Assembly: GCA_937890845.1 (NCBI GenBank)
Contig: CALADR010000181.1
Coordinates: forward strand, 1 to 7,680
Direction: 5' to 3'
DNA from: an uncultured Bacteroidales bacterium
GTDB lineage: Bacteria > Bacteroidota > Bacteroidia > Bacteroidales > UBA932
Length of the DNA: 7,680 nt
In this document: positions 1 through 6,957 of the stretch, one piece after another
Layout: every line of letters starts with the position of its first letter
Numbering within the stretch: the first letter of the stretch is position 1
Notes under the pieces: model-generated
What the model was told of the DNA's origin: nothing
Seen by the model: only the letters and a program-made list of their open reading frames with translations
Databases searched by the model: none
Translations under genes and position numbers: made by a program

Positions 1-328
1 ATGCAATGACAAGGTGCCCCGGGAAAATAGGATACGGATTGACCAGAATATCATATTTCTTTGACTTGCGTCCCTCGAACTTCATATATATCTGTTCTTT
101 AGGACGGTTATCCCTGCAAAGGAAGCACTTGCGGGCTTTAATGGCATCTGCCGAAACATTTGCCGATGATGATCTGATACGTGCAGGATTGAACTGCACC
201 TGAACTTTCAGGCCGCCTACTTCCACTTCATGGATATTAACATTTCTGAGAGCTCGGAAGTTCTCACAGGCCAAAGGCCACTGGGACAACTGGTCATTTA
301 TGAATTTGTCAACAGGTTTCCTCTTCAT
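1..328 (-). CDS. DUF4922 domain protein, N-terminal part (runs off the window)
   Basis: The first 109 residues are present; the gene continues past base 1. Residues 67-77 read KCFLCRDNRPK, followed by EQIYMKFEG and then YDILVNPYPIFPGHLVIA (92-109). A CxxC pair (C68, C71), NRP, and a YDILVNP-(Y/F)-PIFP-x-HL stretch are what I know from Bacteroidetes DUF4922 proteins, which resemble the HIT/galactose-1-phosphate uridylyltransferase superfamily. The HL at the window edge would start the equivalent of a HIT-type strand; the catalytic histidine region lies outside the window. The start is fixed by an ATGA overlap with the stop of the glycosyltransferase gene, so the two are probably translationally coupled. 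By analogy the protein may handle a nucleotide or nucleotide-sugar, perhaps the donor used by the coupled glycosyltransferase; that role is inference. No signal peptide is seen, so it is probably cytoplasmic. Confidence 0.8.
   Translation of the reverse strand, partial: MKRKPVDKFINDQLSQWPLACENFRALRNVNIHEVEVGGLKVQVQFNPARIRSSSANVSADAIKARKCFLCRDNRPKEQIYMKFEGRKSKKYDILVNPYPIFPGHLVIA
325..328 (-). promoter_or_regulatory. ATGA stop/start overlap, GT2 to DUF4922
   Basis: On the minus strand bases 328-325 read ATGA: the ATG of the DUF4922 gene shares two bases with the TGA of the glycosyltransferase gene. This arrangement usually means termination-reinitiation and fixed relative output of the two proteins. 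It decides the DUF4922 start. Confidence 0.7.
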
Positions 329-1815
329 CTGTTCCTAACTATATTCTGTCTGGCTTCAAGTTCACAGGTCCTGATCCAGTCTTTGTAAAGATTGTTGGCA
401 TTGAGCTTTTCTATACTCAGAGCTGCATCTGAGTTGCCGTCCCACCTTCTGCATTTGTACAAGACATCATATATCCGTCCTATTCTGTATTCCCTGCTGA
501 TCCTGAGACCTACCGCATAGTCTTCTCCATAACTGGTATTCGGAAAGCCTCCTATACTTCTCAGCACGTCTGTATCAAAAGCTCTCGGAGCGCCAAGTCC
601 GTTAATCCTCAAAGCATTGTTATGGCCATTTTCCGGAGTCCACTCCTTATGGTCTATCACTCCAGGAGGGATGGGATTCAGGTTGAAGTCAGTCATCTCG
701 TAAGTTCCCACAACCATAGCACACTCCTGACTGTCAAACGCATCCACTATTTTTTCAAGTACATCATCTCCAGAATACAAGTCATCACTGTCCAGCTGGA
801 CAGCATACCTGCCGCAAAGAGGATGGAAAACAGCAAGGTTCCAACACCCTCCTATGCCAAGATCATTTTTCTCTGGAACTATATGTACAAGTTCTGGCCT
901 GTAATACCCTGTTTCTGATGAGAAGTAGCCATCATTGTACTCTTCCGCAATTTTCTCAAGCAACTCTGATGTCCCGTCAGTGGAATGATTATCCACTACA
1001 ATAACATTGAACGGAAACATACATTTCTGAGACAAAGCACTACGTACCGCATCCCCGACTGTCCTGACACGGTTCAGCACAGGTATTATGACAGATGCAG
1101 CTACGGGATACCCTTCTACACAATCAGTTCCTTCGTCCACCGGCAGTTCATCTTCAGACACCGGCTCAAGATAAGCTCCTGCAGACTTAAGGTACTCAGT
1201 ACAAATCTGCTCCATCTCTATCTGCACCTTCCGGTTTTTCGGATCGACATAATCAAACTGCTTTTCTCCCGATTTTCTGCGGTCCGTTTCTTCTTTGGCA
1301 TACAGAAACTCCTTTATATGCACGATTTTCTTCATTCGCAACCTGAGGTCATACAAGGCTCCGAATTCCCTTTCAACAGACATCTCACGAACTGCTCTGC
1401 GGAATGCAGATGCCTTGAATACAAGCACAGGACCAAAGTCGAAGTCATCCCTCAGCGCACCCTTCTGACAGTCTATAAGAGGATGCTTCTTTTTCTCGGC
1501 AATGCCTGACATTTCTGCAGGTTTCGTATCATAATAATCTGCATAGAGCATTTCTGCTCCCGTATCTTCCGCTACCGATAATATCCTGTCCAATGCCATG
1601 GTTCCCATTTCGAGCACATTGGCTGCCGTATAAAGAAGCAGATATTCAGATTTTACAGCATGCGCAACAGATTTCAAAGTTGATGTGGCCCTGAAAGAGC
1701 ACTGCGGCATGACAGTTACTCCGTCAAAAGACAAACTCCTGGAAAATGAATCAAGAGTACAAGACAAATCCTGCTCATCGGCCATAGGCAGGATAAAACA
1801 TTCGATTCCGGACAT
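325..1815 (-). CDS. Glycosyltransferase family 2 with two GT-A-like halves
   Basis: The protein has 496 residues with no signal peptide or membrane helix, so it is probably cytoplasmic or peripheral at the inner membrane. The C-terminal half (about 238-465) is a standard GT2 domain. ASVIIPVLNR (240-249) is the first nucleotide-binding strand, VIVVDNHSTDGT (271-282) is the second, LDSDD (341-345) is the DxD metal and nucleotide-sugar site, NGLGAPRAF (405-413) lies in the acceptor region, and YGEDYAVGLRI (429-439) carries the ED pair typical of the catalytic base. Residues 1-200 look like a second, decayed GT2 domain: SEYLLLYTAANVLEMG (56-71) sits where a DxD strand would be, followed by AEMLYADYYD (87-96). 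It starts 20 bases after the Nudix stop and overlaps the DUF4922 start by four bases. It likely transfers a sugar to a surface polysaccharide, lipid or protein; donor and acceptor cannot be read. Family confidence is high. Confidence 0.9.
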   Translation of the reverse strand: MSGIECFILPMADEQDLSCTLDSFSRSLSFDGVTVMPQCSFRATSTLKSVAHAVKSEYLLLYTAANVLEMGTMALDRILSVAEDTGAEMLYADYYDTKPAEMSGIAEKKKHPLIDCQKGALRDDFDFGPVLVFKASAFRRAVREMSVEREFGALYDLRLRMKKIVHIKEFLYAKEETDRRKSGEKQFDYVDPKNRKVQIEMEQICTEYLKSAGAYLEPVSEDELPVDEGTDCVEGYPVAASVIIPVLNRVRTVGDAVRSALSQKCMFPFNVIVVDNHSTDGTSELLEKIAEEYNDGYFSSETGYYRPELVHIVPEKNDLGIGGCWNLAVFHPLCGRYAVQLDSDDLYSGDDVLEKIVDAFDSQECAMVVGTYEMTDFNLNPIPPGVIDHKEWTPENGHNNALRINGLGAPRAFDTDVLRSIGGFPNTSYGEDYAVGLRISREYRIGRIYDVLYKCRRWDGNSDAALSIEKLNANNLYKDWIRTCELEARQNIVRNR

Positions 1816-1835
1816 ACAATTCGGTTTTGAGAAAT

Positions 1836-2426
1836 TTATAACAAAGACAGCAAAGTATTTCTGATCTTTGCATACTCTGCCTCAAAGTTAGGGGTAAAGA
1901 GTGATTTTCCCAAACTTTCATCTATCTCATTTATATCCCAGAAACGGCCTTCTTCAACTTCTTGCTCATCGGGATGGAGATCATAGCTTCCTATTATGGC
2001 AAATATATTTACAGACTCCCTTTCCACCTCTGATTCAAATTCATAAGTCCCGATATATATAGGATTGAATTCCCTGAGACCAAGCTCCTCAGAGGCTTCT
2101 CTGTACAACGCTTCGTGTATCTGCTCCCCGAAGTCAACATGCCCTCCGACAGCAGTATCCCACTTTCCAGGCTGTATATCCTTTGACATTGATCTCTTCT
2201 GCAAATAAAGTCTCGAATACCTGTCCAGAATATGAAGATGCACCACTGGGTGCAATACCTTGGCTCCGCTATGACAGAATGCTCGTGATGCCATAGCCGT
2301 TACGAGACCTGAAGGCTCGATGACAGGAAACATTTCCTGCTTTCCACCTTCCTCATCATGATTGTCTCCAGCCTTTCTATGAGGAAGGACAGGAACAGTT
2401 TCATAAGGATAAATCAATTCAAACAT
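1836..2426 (-). CDS. Nudix hydrolase, isopentenyl-diphosphate isomerase/YfcD-like
   Basis: A complete Nudix box (GX5EX7REUXEEXGU) spans residues 95-117, beginning GHVDFGE and ending REASEELGL, preceded by DIQPGKWDTAVGG (83-95) and LHPVVHLHIL (59-68). That combination is typical of the Idi/YfcD-like group common in Bacteroidetes. Members bind Mg2+ through the REXXEE glutamates and hydrolyse nucleoside or related diphosphates; the substrate here is unknown. The ATG at 2426 gives 196 residues and overlaps the upstream gene by 13 bases. An in-frame TTG at 2444 is a weaker option. An ATG at 2333 would give 165 residues starting at MFPVIEP, which matches where relatives as I remember them begin and would leave about 80 non-coding bases. 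The extra 31 residues are rich in Pro, His and acidic residues. The protein is cytoplasmic. The downstream glycosyltransferase begins 20 bases later. Confidence 0.85.
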   Translation of the reverse strand: MFELIYPYETVPVLPHRKAGDNHDEEGGKQEMFPVIEPSGLVTAMASRAFCHSGAKVLHPVVHLHILDRYSRLYLQKRSMSKDIQPGKWDTAVGGHVDFGEQIHEALYREASEELGLREFNPIYIGTYEFESEVERESVNIFAIIGSYDLHPDEQEVEEGRFWDINEIDESLGKSLFTPNFEAEYAKIRNTLLSLL

Positions 2427-3124
2427 ACTTCTATCAACATACAAGCGCCAATTGCCACTGCTATTGTCATAACAAGCCCCTTGACTACAGTACCGGAAGG
2501 TTTGCCGCCGGACTCACCGGCATCAATAGCATCCTTGAAAAAGATATAAATAGCCGGAACACAAGCTGTTGCAAGAAGAGCATCCTCGTGCATCCCAAGA
2601 AATATAATCTTCGATATGGCAATTATTGACCAGTGTACTATAAATATAAATGCAAAAAAATTAATTTTTCTATTGAAAGTCATAAGCATTCCAAGCATAT
2701 ACAGTGACACTGCACTAGGAATCATCGGGGTGGCAATATAAGGGAATGCCAGACCTCGTGCAACTGAAATCAACGGATAGCACAAAGACATAAGCATCAT
2801 CAGAATACCCAGCCATTCATATTTGCCTGAGCGCTGGAAGGTAGAATAATGAGTGACTAGATCATAAATCCAGGCGACGGCAACCAGACACCAGAAAATA
2901 GTCATCACGTTTGAATATTCCCTGACGCCTCCATATTTCATATAATATACAAATGCTATCCACAGTGATTCCGTGACCATAAGAAGTTTTGCCGCAACCT
3001 TGGCCCAGGCTGCAGGACGGAAAAACAATAAAGCTGCAAGCACAGCCGCAACTACAATAAAAACAAGCTGGAAAGGCCATGTGGCCAAATTATATTCCGC
3101 TATTGTATCCCAGAAAATACCCAT
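2414..3124 (-). CDS. Multi-pass inner-membrane protein, DUF6064-like
   Basis: The protein has 236 residues and about eight hydrophobic segments, near 17-36, 42-62, 71-90, 104-123, 128-149, 153-176, 182-196 and 212-233, so it is an integral membrane protein. The N-terminus IAEYNLATWPFQ (8-19) resembles the start of DUF6064 family proteins, which carry a YN-x-A-x-WP-x-Q motif; this assignment is from memory and moderate. No transport or catalytic motif is recognised. A soluble loop near 199-212 is Gly, Ser and Lys rich (GESGGKPSG). It starts 18 bases after yjjB and its last 13 bases overlap the Nudix start, so it is embedded in the operon. It could be an accessory to the transporters upstream, or a separate membrane enzyme or sensor; the sequence does not decide. 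Confidence 0.75.
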   Translation of the reverse strand: MGIFWDTIAEYNLATWPFQLVFIVVAAVLAALLFFRPAAWAKVAAKLLMVTESLWIAFVYYMKYGGVREYSNVMTIFWCLVAVAWIYDLVTHYSTFQRSGKYEWLGILMMLMSLCYPLISVARGLAFPYIATPMIPSAVSLYMLGMLMTFNRKINFFAFIFIVHWSIIAISKIIFLGMHEDALLATACVPAIYIFFKDAIDAGESGGKPSGTVVKGLVMTIAVAIGACMLIEVCLN

Positions 3125-3142
3125 AAAACATTCAGATCAAAA

Positions 3143-3640
3143 TCAAAGAAACCGTGAACCCCTCGTCATCGAATTCGCCCTTTCTCTCAACAGGAACACA
3201 GGAACGGTAGCGCCAGCCGCAAGCATAAAAATGACACTGCTTGCTACAGCGCCGTTAAATATCATAGCCTGCAGATATTCGCTTCCCTGAGTAGGAGAAG
3301 AAATATTCTGGAGAAACATAATCAACGAAAAGACAGTCTTGTAGGCATACGCTCCAGGAATCATCGGAAGCAGGGCCGGTATATAAAGCACTGTCATAGG
3401 ACAGAAAACTTTTCTGCCGAACCATACACTCCCCGTCCCTATAAGGAAAGCCGCAACAAGCGAAGCTGTCGCTATGTCAACACCCAGAAAAGTCATCAGA
3501 CAATATCTGGTCGCGTGTCCCACTGCTGCCAAGGCAGCAATATAAGGAAAAGCTCTCAAAGGAGGGTCGGAAATAGCTCCGAACCCCATGGCGGCCACTG
3601 CTGCAAAAAGGCCGTCAGACAATATATCAACCGCTATCAT
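3143..3640 (-). CDS. yjjB: YjjB-type small subunit of split threonine/serine (ThrE-like) exporter
   Basis: The protein has 165 residues, close to the roughly 157 of E. coli YjjB, with four to five hydrophobic helices. YIPALLPMIPGAYAYKTVF (86-104) is the P-G-x-x-x-Y signature of the DUF3815/ThrE C-terminal half. The window frame is open to an ATG at 3694, but the ATG at 3640 is preferred because it forms an ATGA overlap with the yjjP stop and avoids a 58-base overlap. YjjP and YjjB correspond to the N- and C-terminal halves of the fused ThrE exporter and are expected to act as one inner-membrane complex. ThrE exports threonine and serine, while the enterobacterial YjjPB pair has been reported to export succinate; the substrate here is not determined. 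The C-terminus ends in a basic tail (RERANSMTRGSRFL). Confidence 0.88.
   Translation of the reverse strand: MIAVDILSDGLFAAVAAMGFGAISDPPLRAFPYIAALAAVGHATRYCLMTFLGVDIATASLVAAFLIGTGSVWFGRKVFCPMTVLYIPALLPMIPGAYAYKTVFSLIMFLQNISSPTQGSEYLQAMIFNGAVASSVIFMLAAGATVPVFLLRERANSMTRGSRFL
3637..3640 (-). promoter_or_regulatory. ATGA stop/start overlap, yjjP to yjjB
   Basis: Bases 3640-3637 on the minus strand read ATGA, joining the yjjB start to the yjjP stop. It supports translational coupling, as expected for two subunits needed in fixed ratio, and it decides the yjjB start over the upstream ATG at 3694. Confidence 0.75.
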
Positions 3641-4419
3641 AACAAACTGTCTTTTACTAACATCAATGTTGCCGACATACCTATGGCAATGCATATTATA
3701 AGCATCAGGGCATTTACCAGTCTGCTTATTCCTATCTGTATGTGTCCGTCGGTAATGTCAATAACGCCATTTATCAAAGGCACTCCGGGAACGAGATAAA
3801 GGACACTCGTAGCAAGGGCAATCTCTGCCGAATCAATGCCCAGTGTAAGGGCTGAAGAGGCACAAAGAGAAGCCACAAATGCAGACACTATAAAAACAAC
3901 ATAGTGGTTTACTCCCCTATGCATAAGATGCTGCCTGAGATAAAAGCCTACAAGTGTAGAAGTAAATACTATAAGCATTGCCCATATCCCGCCTCCGAAA
4001 AGACGGCAGAAAGACATATTGGCAAGTCCAACCATGAAAAGGACAAACCACGGATTGATTCTTGGCTTTGAAACTATCTCTTCAAACTTATGCCTGATGG
4101 CGTCAAGTGACATATTACTGTCATAGGCAGCCCAGCTAAGAGCACTCAAATCAGCGTTCCACTCAAAACTTATAGGAAAACCGGGGATATCCACCACTCT
4201 GGTACTCATCAGTCTGCTATCCTTTTCACAAACAGTAAGCATCGCTGTTTTCTGTGATGTATGCAGTCTGACTTCAGTTCCCAGCGCAGCTCCTATACGC
4301 TTGCTATTACGAACGACGCGGGAAGTATGAACTCCCGCGCCTAACATATGTGAGACATACTGGGATATGAAATCCGCAATATCCTCAATTTTTTCCTGTG
4401 TAAATTTTACTTCATCCAT
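3637..4419 (-). CDS. yjjP: YjjP-type large subunit of split threonine/serine (ThrE-like) exporter
   Basis: The protein has 260 residues, close to the roughly 256 of E. coli YjjP. A soluble N-terminal part (1-118) carries GAGVHTSRVVRNSKRIGAALG (27-47), the DUF1212 motif seen at the start of ThrE. About five helices follow (122-139, 145-160, 172-190, 197-212, 234-256), with PGVPLINGVIDITDGHIQIG (211-230) matching the conserved P-G-x-P-x-x-N loop of the family. The ATG at 4419 is chosen because it lies one base after the TAA of the transporter gene; an in-frame TTG at 4434 would overlap that gene. It forms a complex with YjjB, encoded next with an ATGA overlap. The proposed role is efflux of small amino acids or C4-dicarboxylates across the inner membrane. 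Confidence 0.9.
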   Translation of the reverse strand: MDEVKFTQEKIEDIADFISQYVSHMLGAGVHTSRVVRNSKRIGAALGTEVRLHTSQKTAMLTVCEKDSRLMSTRVVDIPGFPISFEWNADLSALSWAAYDSNMSLDAIRHKFEEIVSKPRINPWFVLFMVGLANMSFCRLFGGGIWAMLIVFTSTLVGFYLRQHLMHRGVNHYVVFIVSAFVASLCASSALTLGIDSAEIALATSVLYLVPGVPLINGVIDITDGHIQIGISRLVNALMLIICIAIGMSATLMLVKDSLL

Positions 4420-4420
4420 A

Positions 4421-6109
4421 TTAAGCCAATGCAATCAGGATAAGCACCTGTGCCACCAATACCCTCATAAACATTGCAAGAGGATAAACCGTAGCATAAC
4501 TCACTGAAGTATAATCAGTTCCATATGCATTCTGCGCAAATGCAAGAACAGGAGGGTTTGTACAGCTTCCGGATATCAGTCCGCAAATCTGATAGAAGTT
4601 CAGTTTGAAGACAACTCTTCCTATCACAGAAATAAGGAACGTAGGTATAATGGTAATAAGGGCACCGTAAAGTATCCACCAATAACCGCCACCTACGATT
4701 GAACTGACAAAATTCTCTCCGGCTCCAAGACCTACGGCAGCCAGGAATATGGATATACCAAGTTCTCTAAGCATCATATTGGCACTCATAGTAGTATAAG
4801 TGGTAATCTTGAGCCTTGGTCCGAAATAACCTATTAGGATAGCTATGATAAGCGGACCTCCTGCAAGACCGAGTTTTACAGCCTGCGGGATTCCAGGGAA
4901 CTTGAACGGAATCGATCCGAAAAGCACTCCGATTGCGATTCCGAAGAAAATAGGTACAAGATGAGGATGTGAAAGGCTTGACTCTGAATTTCCCACGATT
5001 TTAGCGACCTTGTCTATAGCATTCCCAGCACCTACCACCATTATTGAATCTCCCATCTGGAGAGTAAGGTTAGGACTGGCAACAAGATCAACCCCTGAAC
5101 GAGAGACTCTCGTTATACTTACACCGAATGTTGACCTGATCTTGAGATCTTTCAGTTTCTTTCCTGTAAGCGACGACTTCGTTATTGTGAGTCTCTTTAC
5201 AGTAAGGGATGTATCCAGTTTGTCCCACACTGACTTAGGCATATCTATAAGTTCTCCGAAGAGCATTGTAACTACATCTACAGAACTCTGCGATGTAACG
5301 ACAAGAAGCTTGTCTCCTTCATTGATTACAGTACTTGCAACAGGGACTTCAACTACATTGTCCCTTAACATTCTGGAAACGACAAACTTGTTTGTAATCT
5401 CCTTGTCTATCTCTACAAGAGTCTTACCGAACACTGCAGGGTTCTTTACCTGACAAGCAATACGTACAGCACTCTCTATTCCGGTCTCTTCACCATCCAG
5501 GATAGCCTGTTCTTTCTTGATATCTACCTTGAATATGGCCTTGACAAGAAGCAGCACTACTATTACGCCAAGTACTCCAAGAGGATAGGCTACCGCATAA
5601 CCAGAAGCAAGTGAAGCCGATATTTCAGATGCATCTACTTCAGAAAGGAAAGATCCTGCACTTGTAGCATCATAAAATGTCTGCTGTGCTGCTCCCAGAC
5701 CAGGTGTATTGGTTACGGCACCAGACATAACGCCTGTCATAGTAACCAGACTTTCTCCAGTCACAAGATGTACTATGAAAGCTGTGGTAGCTCCGAGCAG
5801 AACAAGCGCAACGGCAAGCATATTCAGAGTCAGTCCTCCCTTTTTGAATGAATGGAAGAATCCAGGGCCTACCTGAAGTCCGATTGAAAATACGAACAGA
5901 ATAAGTCCGAATTCCTTAAGGAAGTGAAGAAGGTTTGCATCTGCCCTGAATCCGAAATGACTCAGAAGGATACCAACAAACAGAATCCAGGTGCTACCCA
6001 AAGAAACTCCTTTGAATTTGAATTTTCCCAAGAAAATTCCGGCTGCGATGACAAAGGCAAGCAACATTATCGAATGTCCTGTCCCTTGACCGAAAAATAA
6101 TTCTCTCAT
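4421..6109 (-). CDS. Aspartate:alanine exchanger (AspT/YidE) family transporter with two TrkA_C domains
   Basis: The protein has 562 residues, the usual size for YidE/AspT proteins (about 550-560). Layout: an N-terminal membrane half (about 13-194), a cytosolic block with two TrkA_C (RCK_C) domains (about 212-286 and 302-374; each contains a GDxLLVV- or GDSIMVVG-like strand), then a C-terminal membrane half (about 383-562). The halves share a pseudo-repeat: SGAVTNTPGLGAA (129-141) and SGSCTNPPVLAFA (513-525), the family's likely substrate loops. Known members exchange aspartate for alanine (AspT of Tetragenococcus) or export succinate (SucE1 of Corynebacterium); YidE of E. coli is uncharacterised. 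TrkA_C domains typically bind small ligands or nucleotides, so gating by a cytosolic signal is plausible. The yjjP ATG follows the TAA by one base, indicating cotranscription. The exact substrate cannot be called from sequence. Confidence 0.93.
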   Translation of the reverse strand: MRELFFGQGTGHSIMLLAFVIAAGIFLGKFKFKGVSLGSTWILFVGILLSHFGFRADANLLHFLKEFGLILFVFSIGLQVGPGFFHSFKKGGLTLNMLAVALVLLGATTAFIVHLVTGESLVTMTGVMSGAVTNTPGLGAAQQTFYDATSAGSFLSEVDASEISASLASGYAVAYPLGVLGVIVVLLLVKAIFKVDIKKEQAILDGEETGIESAVRIACQVKNPAVFGKTLVEIDKEITNKFVVSRMLRDNVVEVPVASTVINEGDKLLVVTSQSSVDVVTMLFGELIDMPKSVWDKLDTSLTVKRLTITKSSLTGKKLKDLKIRSTFGVSITRVSRSGVDLVASPNLTLQMGDSIMVVGAGNAIDKVAKIVGNSESSLSHPHLVPIFFGIAIGVLFGSIPFKFPGIPQAVKLGLAGGPLIIAILIGYFGPRLKITTYTTMSANMMLRELGISIFLAAVGLGAGENFVSSIVGGGYWWILYGALITIIPTFLISVIGRVVFKLNFYQICGLISGSCTNPPVLAFAQNAYGTDYTSVSYATVYPLAMFMRVLVAQVLILIALA

Positions 6110-6127
6110 ACTAACTTAACTAACTTA
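6110..6127 (-). repeat. Exact 9-base tandem duplication abutting the transporter start codon
   Basis: On the minus strand TAAGTTAGT occurs twice in a row and is followed at once by the ATG at 6109. It lies in a 68-base gap (6110-6177) between the thioesterase stop and the transporter start. The rest of the gap is A-rich, with a GGCGGAATC word at 6150-6158 and no visible hairpin. The repeat occupies the place where a ribosome would bind, so copy number could alter initiation; no Shine-Dalgarno sequence is present. Functional meaning is unproven. Confidence 0.7.
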
Positions 6128-6177
6128 TATTTTTTCTACAATTTTTCTTGATTCCGCCCGATACAGATACCTGCATA

Positions 6178-6957
6178 TCAAAATTTCAATTCAGCACAGA
6201 AAGCAGAATGTCCTCCGACTTCACCCTCTATATAATATACCCGGCCCTCATCCAAGTGCCCGCCTTCCCTTCCAACAGTGGTACTCTCCTGACTTTCAGG
6301 TCTAAGTGCACAACGGTACAACGAAACCTTTTCACCAGGCCTGGTTTCGTGATTGAAATTAATACTGACTTCCTTCAACGGATATGCAGATGTCACTGAA
6401 AAACCTACTGCATCCATTGCCCATACCAGATACATGGCATTATTCGTATGGCCGTTCAAATCAACGTCTGAATAAGAGACAATATGGTCTCCTATATATA
6501 CTTTTTCACACGCTGATGGAATCTGTACCTTTCCACAAGACTTTTCTATTGCATTCTCCAGACAAATATCTTCTGTAGAGATTTCCGCAGACCGTACAAT
6601 CCGCCTAGTATCTATATTTAGCACCAGCCAGGATGTCGTAGCTTTTACCAGCACTTCCCCATCTGCTCCTGTCATAAGAAAATCCCTTATGTAAAAAAGT
6701 CTCTCAGGCCCTTTATGCCATGTAGAAAGCTCCACTTTTTCGTTCCAACGAGGATGCCTGACAAACTCAATATGCATTCTGGATAGGACCCACGCAGTTC
6801 TGGTCTCAATAAGTCTGTCATAACCGAATCCCAGTATATTTGCGTGGATATTTGCAGCTTCTTGTGCCAAATCCATAAAAGACGCCGGCTTCAACAGCTG
6901 TGACATATCAGTGTCATAGCACGGTATCAAGATGCTTTGCTGGTACTTGTGTTTCAT
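6178..6957 (-). CDS. Acyl-ACP thioesterase (FatA/FatB-like, two hotdog domains)
   Basis: The protein has 259 residues, typical for bacterial acyl-ACP thioesterases. The N-terminal hotdog (about 1-135) carries CYDTDMSQLLKPASFMDLAQ (13-32), TAWVLSRMHIEF (54-65) and STWHKGPERLFYIRDF (78-93), all hallmarks of the family. The second hotdog (about 150-259) carries SDVDLNGHTNNAMYL (163-177). In plant FatB the equivalent Asp, Asn and His are catalytic, here D166, N168 and H170, and E204 may supply the acidic partner. The enzyme hydrolyses acyl-ACP to free fatty acid and ACP in the cytoplasm. A loop near 220-238, rich in Ser, Glu and Gly, looks longer than in relatives I recall. The ATG at 6957 follows a candidate Bacteroidetes promoter, so this may be the first gene of the operon. 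Chain-length preference cannot be read. Confidence 0.92.
   Translation of the reverse strand: MKHKYQQSILIPCYDTDMSQLLKPASFMDLAQEAANIHANILGFGYDRLIETRTAWVLSRMHIEFVRHPRWNEKVELSTWHKGPERLFYIRDFLMTGADGEVLVKATTSWLVLNIDTRRIVRSAEISTEDICLENAIEKSCGKVQIPSACEKVYIGDHIVSYSDVDLNGHTNNAMYLVWAMDAVGFSVTSAYPLKEVSINFNHETRPGEKVSLYRCALRPESQESTTVGREGGHLDEGRVYYIEGEVGGHSAFCAELKF

Noticed and set aside
6..203. Plus-strand open frame of 65 codons at the window edge
   Set aside because: It is antisense to the DUF4922 coding frame, which shows the CxxC-x-x-NRP and YDILVNP motifs.
985..1509. Plus-strand open frame of 174 codons
   Set aside because: It lies antisense inside the glycosyltransferase gene, has His/Arg/Phe-rich composition without any recognisable motif, and the minus-strand frame carries clear GT2 motifs.
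3641..3694. Longer start for yjjB at the ATG at 3694
   Set aside because: It would overlap yjjP by 58 bases and add residues with no family match; the ATG at 3640 gives the usual length and an ATGA overlap.
5010..5453. Plus-strand open frame of 147 codons
   Set aside because: It is antisense to the TrkA_C region of the transporter gene; the Ser/Thr-rich product is a shadow of the real frame.
6128..6177. Possible terminator or riboswitch in the thioesterase-transporter gap
   Set aside because: No GC-rich stem followed by a T-run was found on the minus strand; only a short repeated gatac word and A-rich sequence are present.
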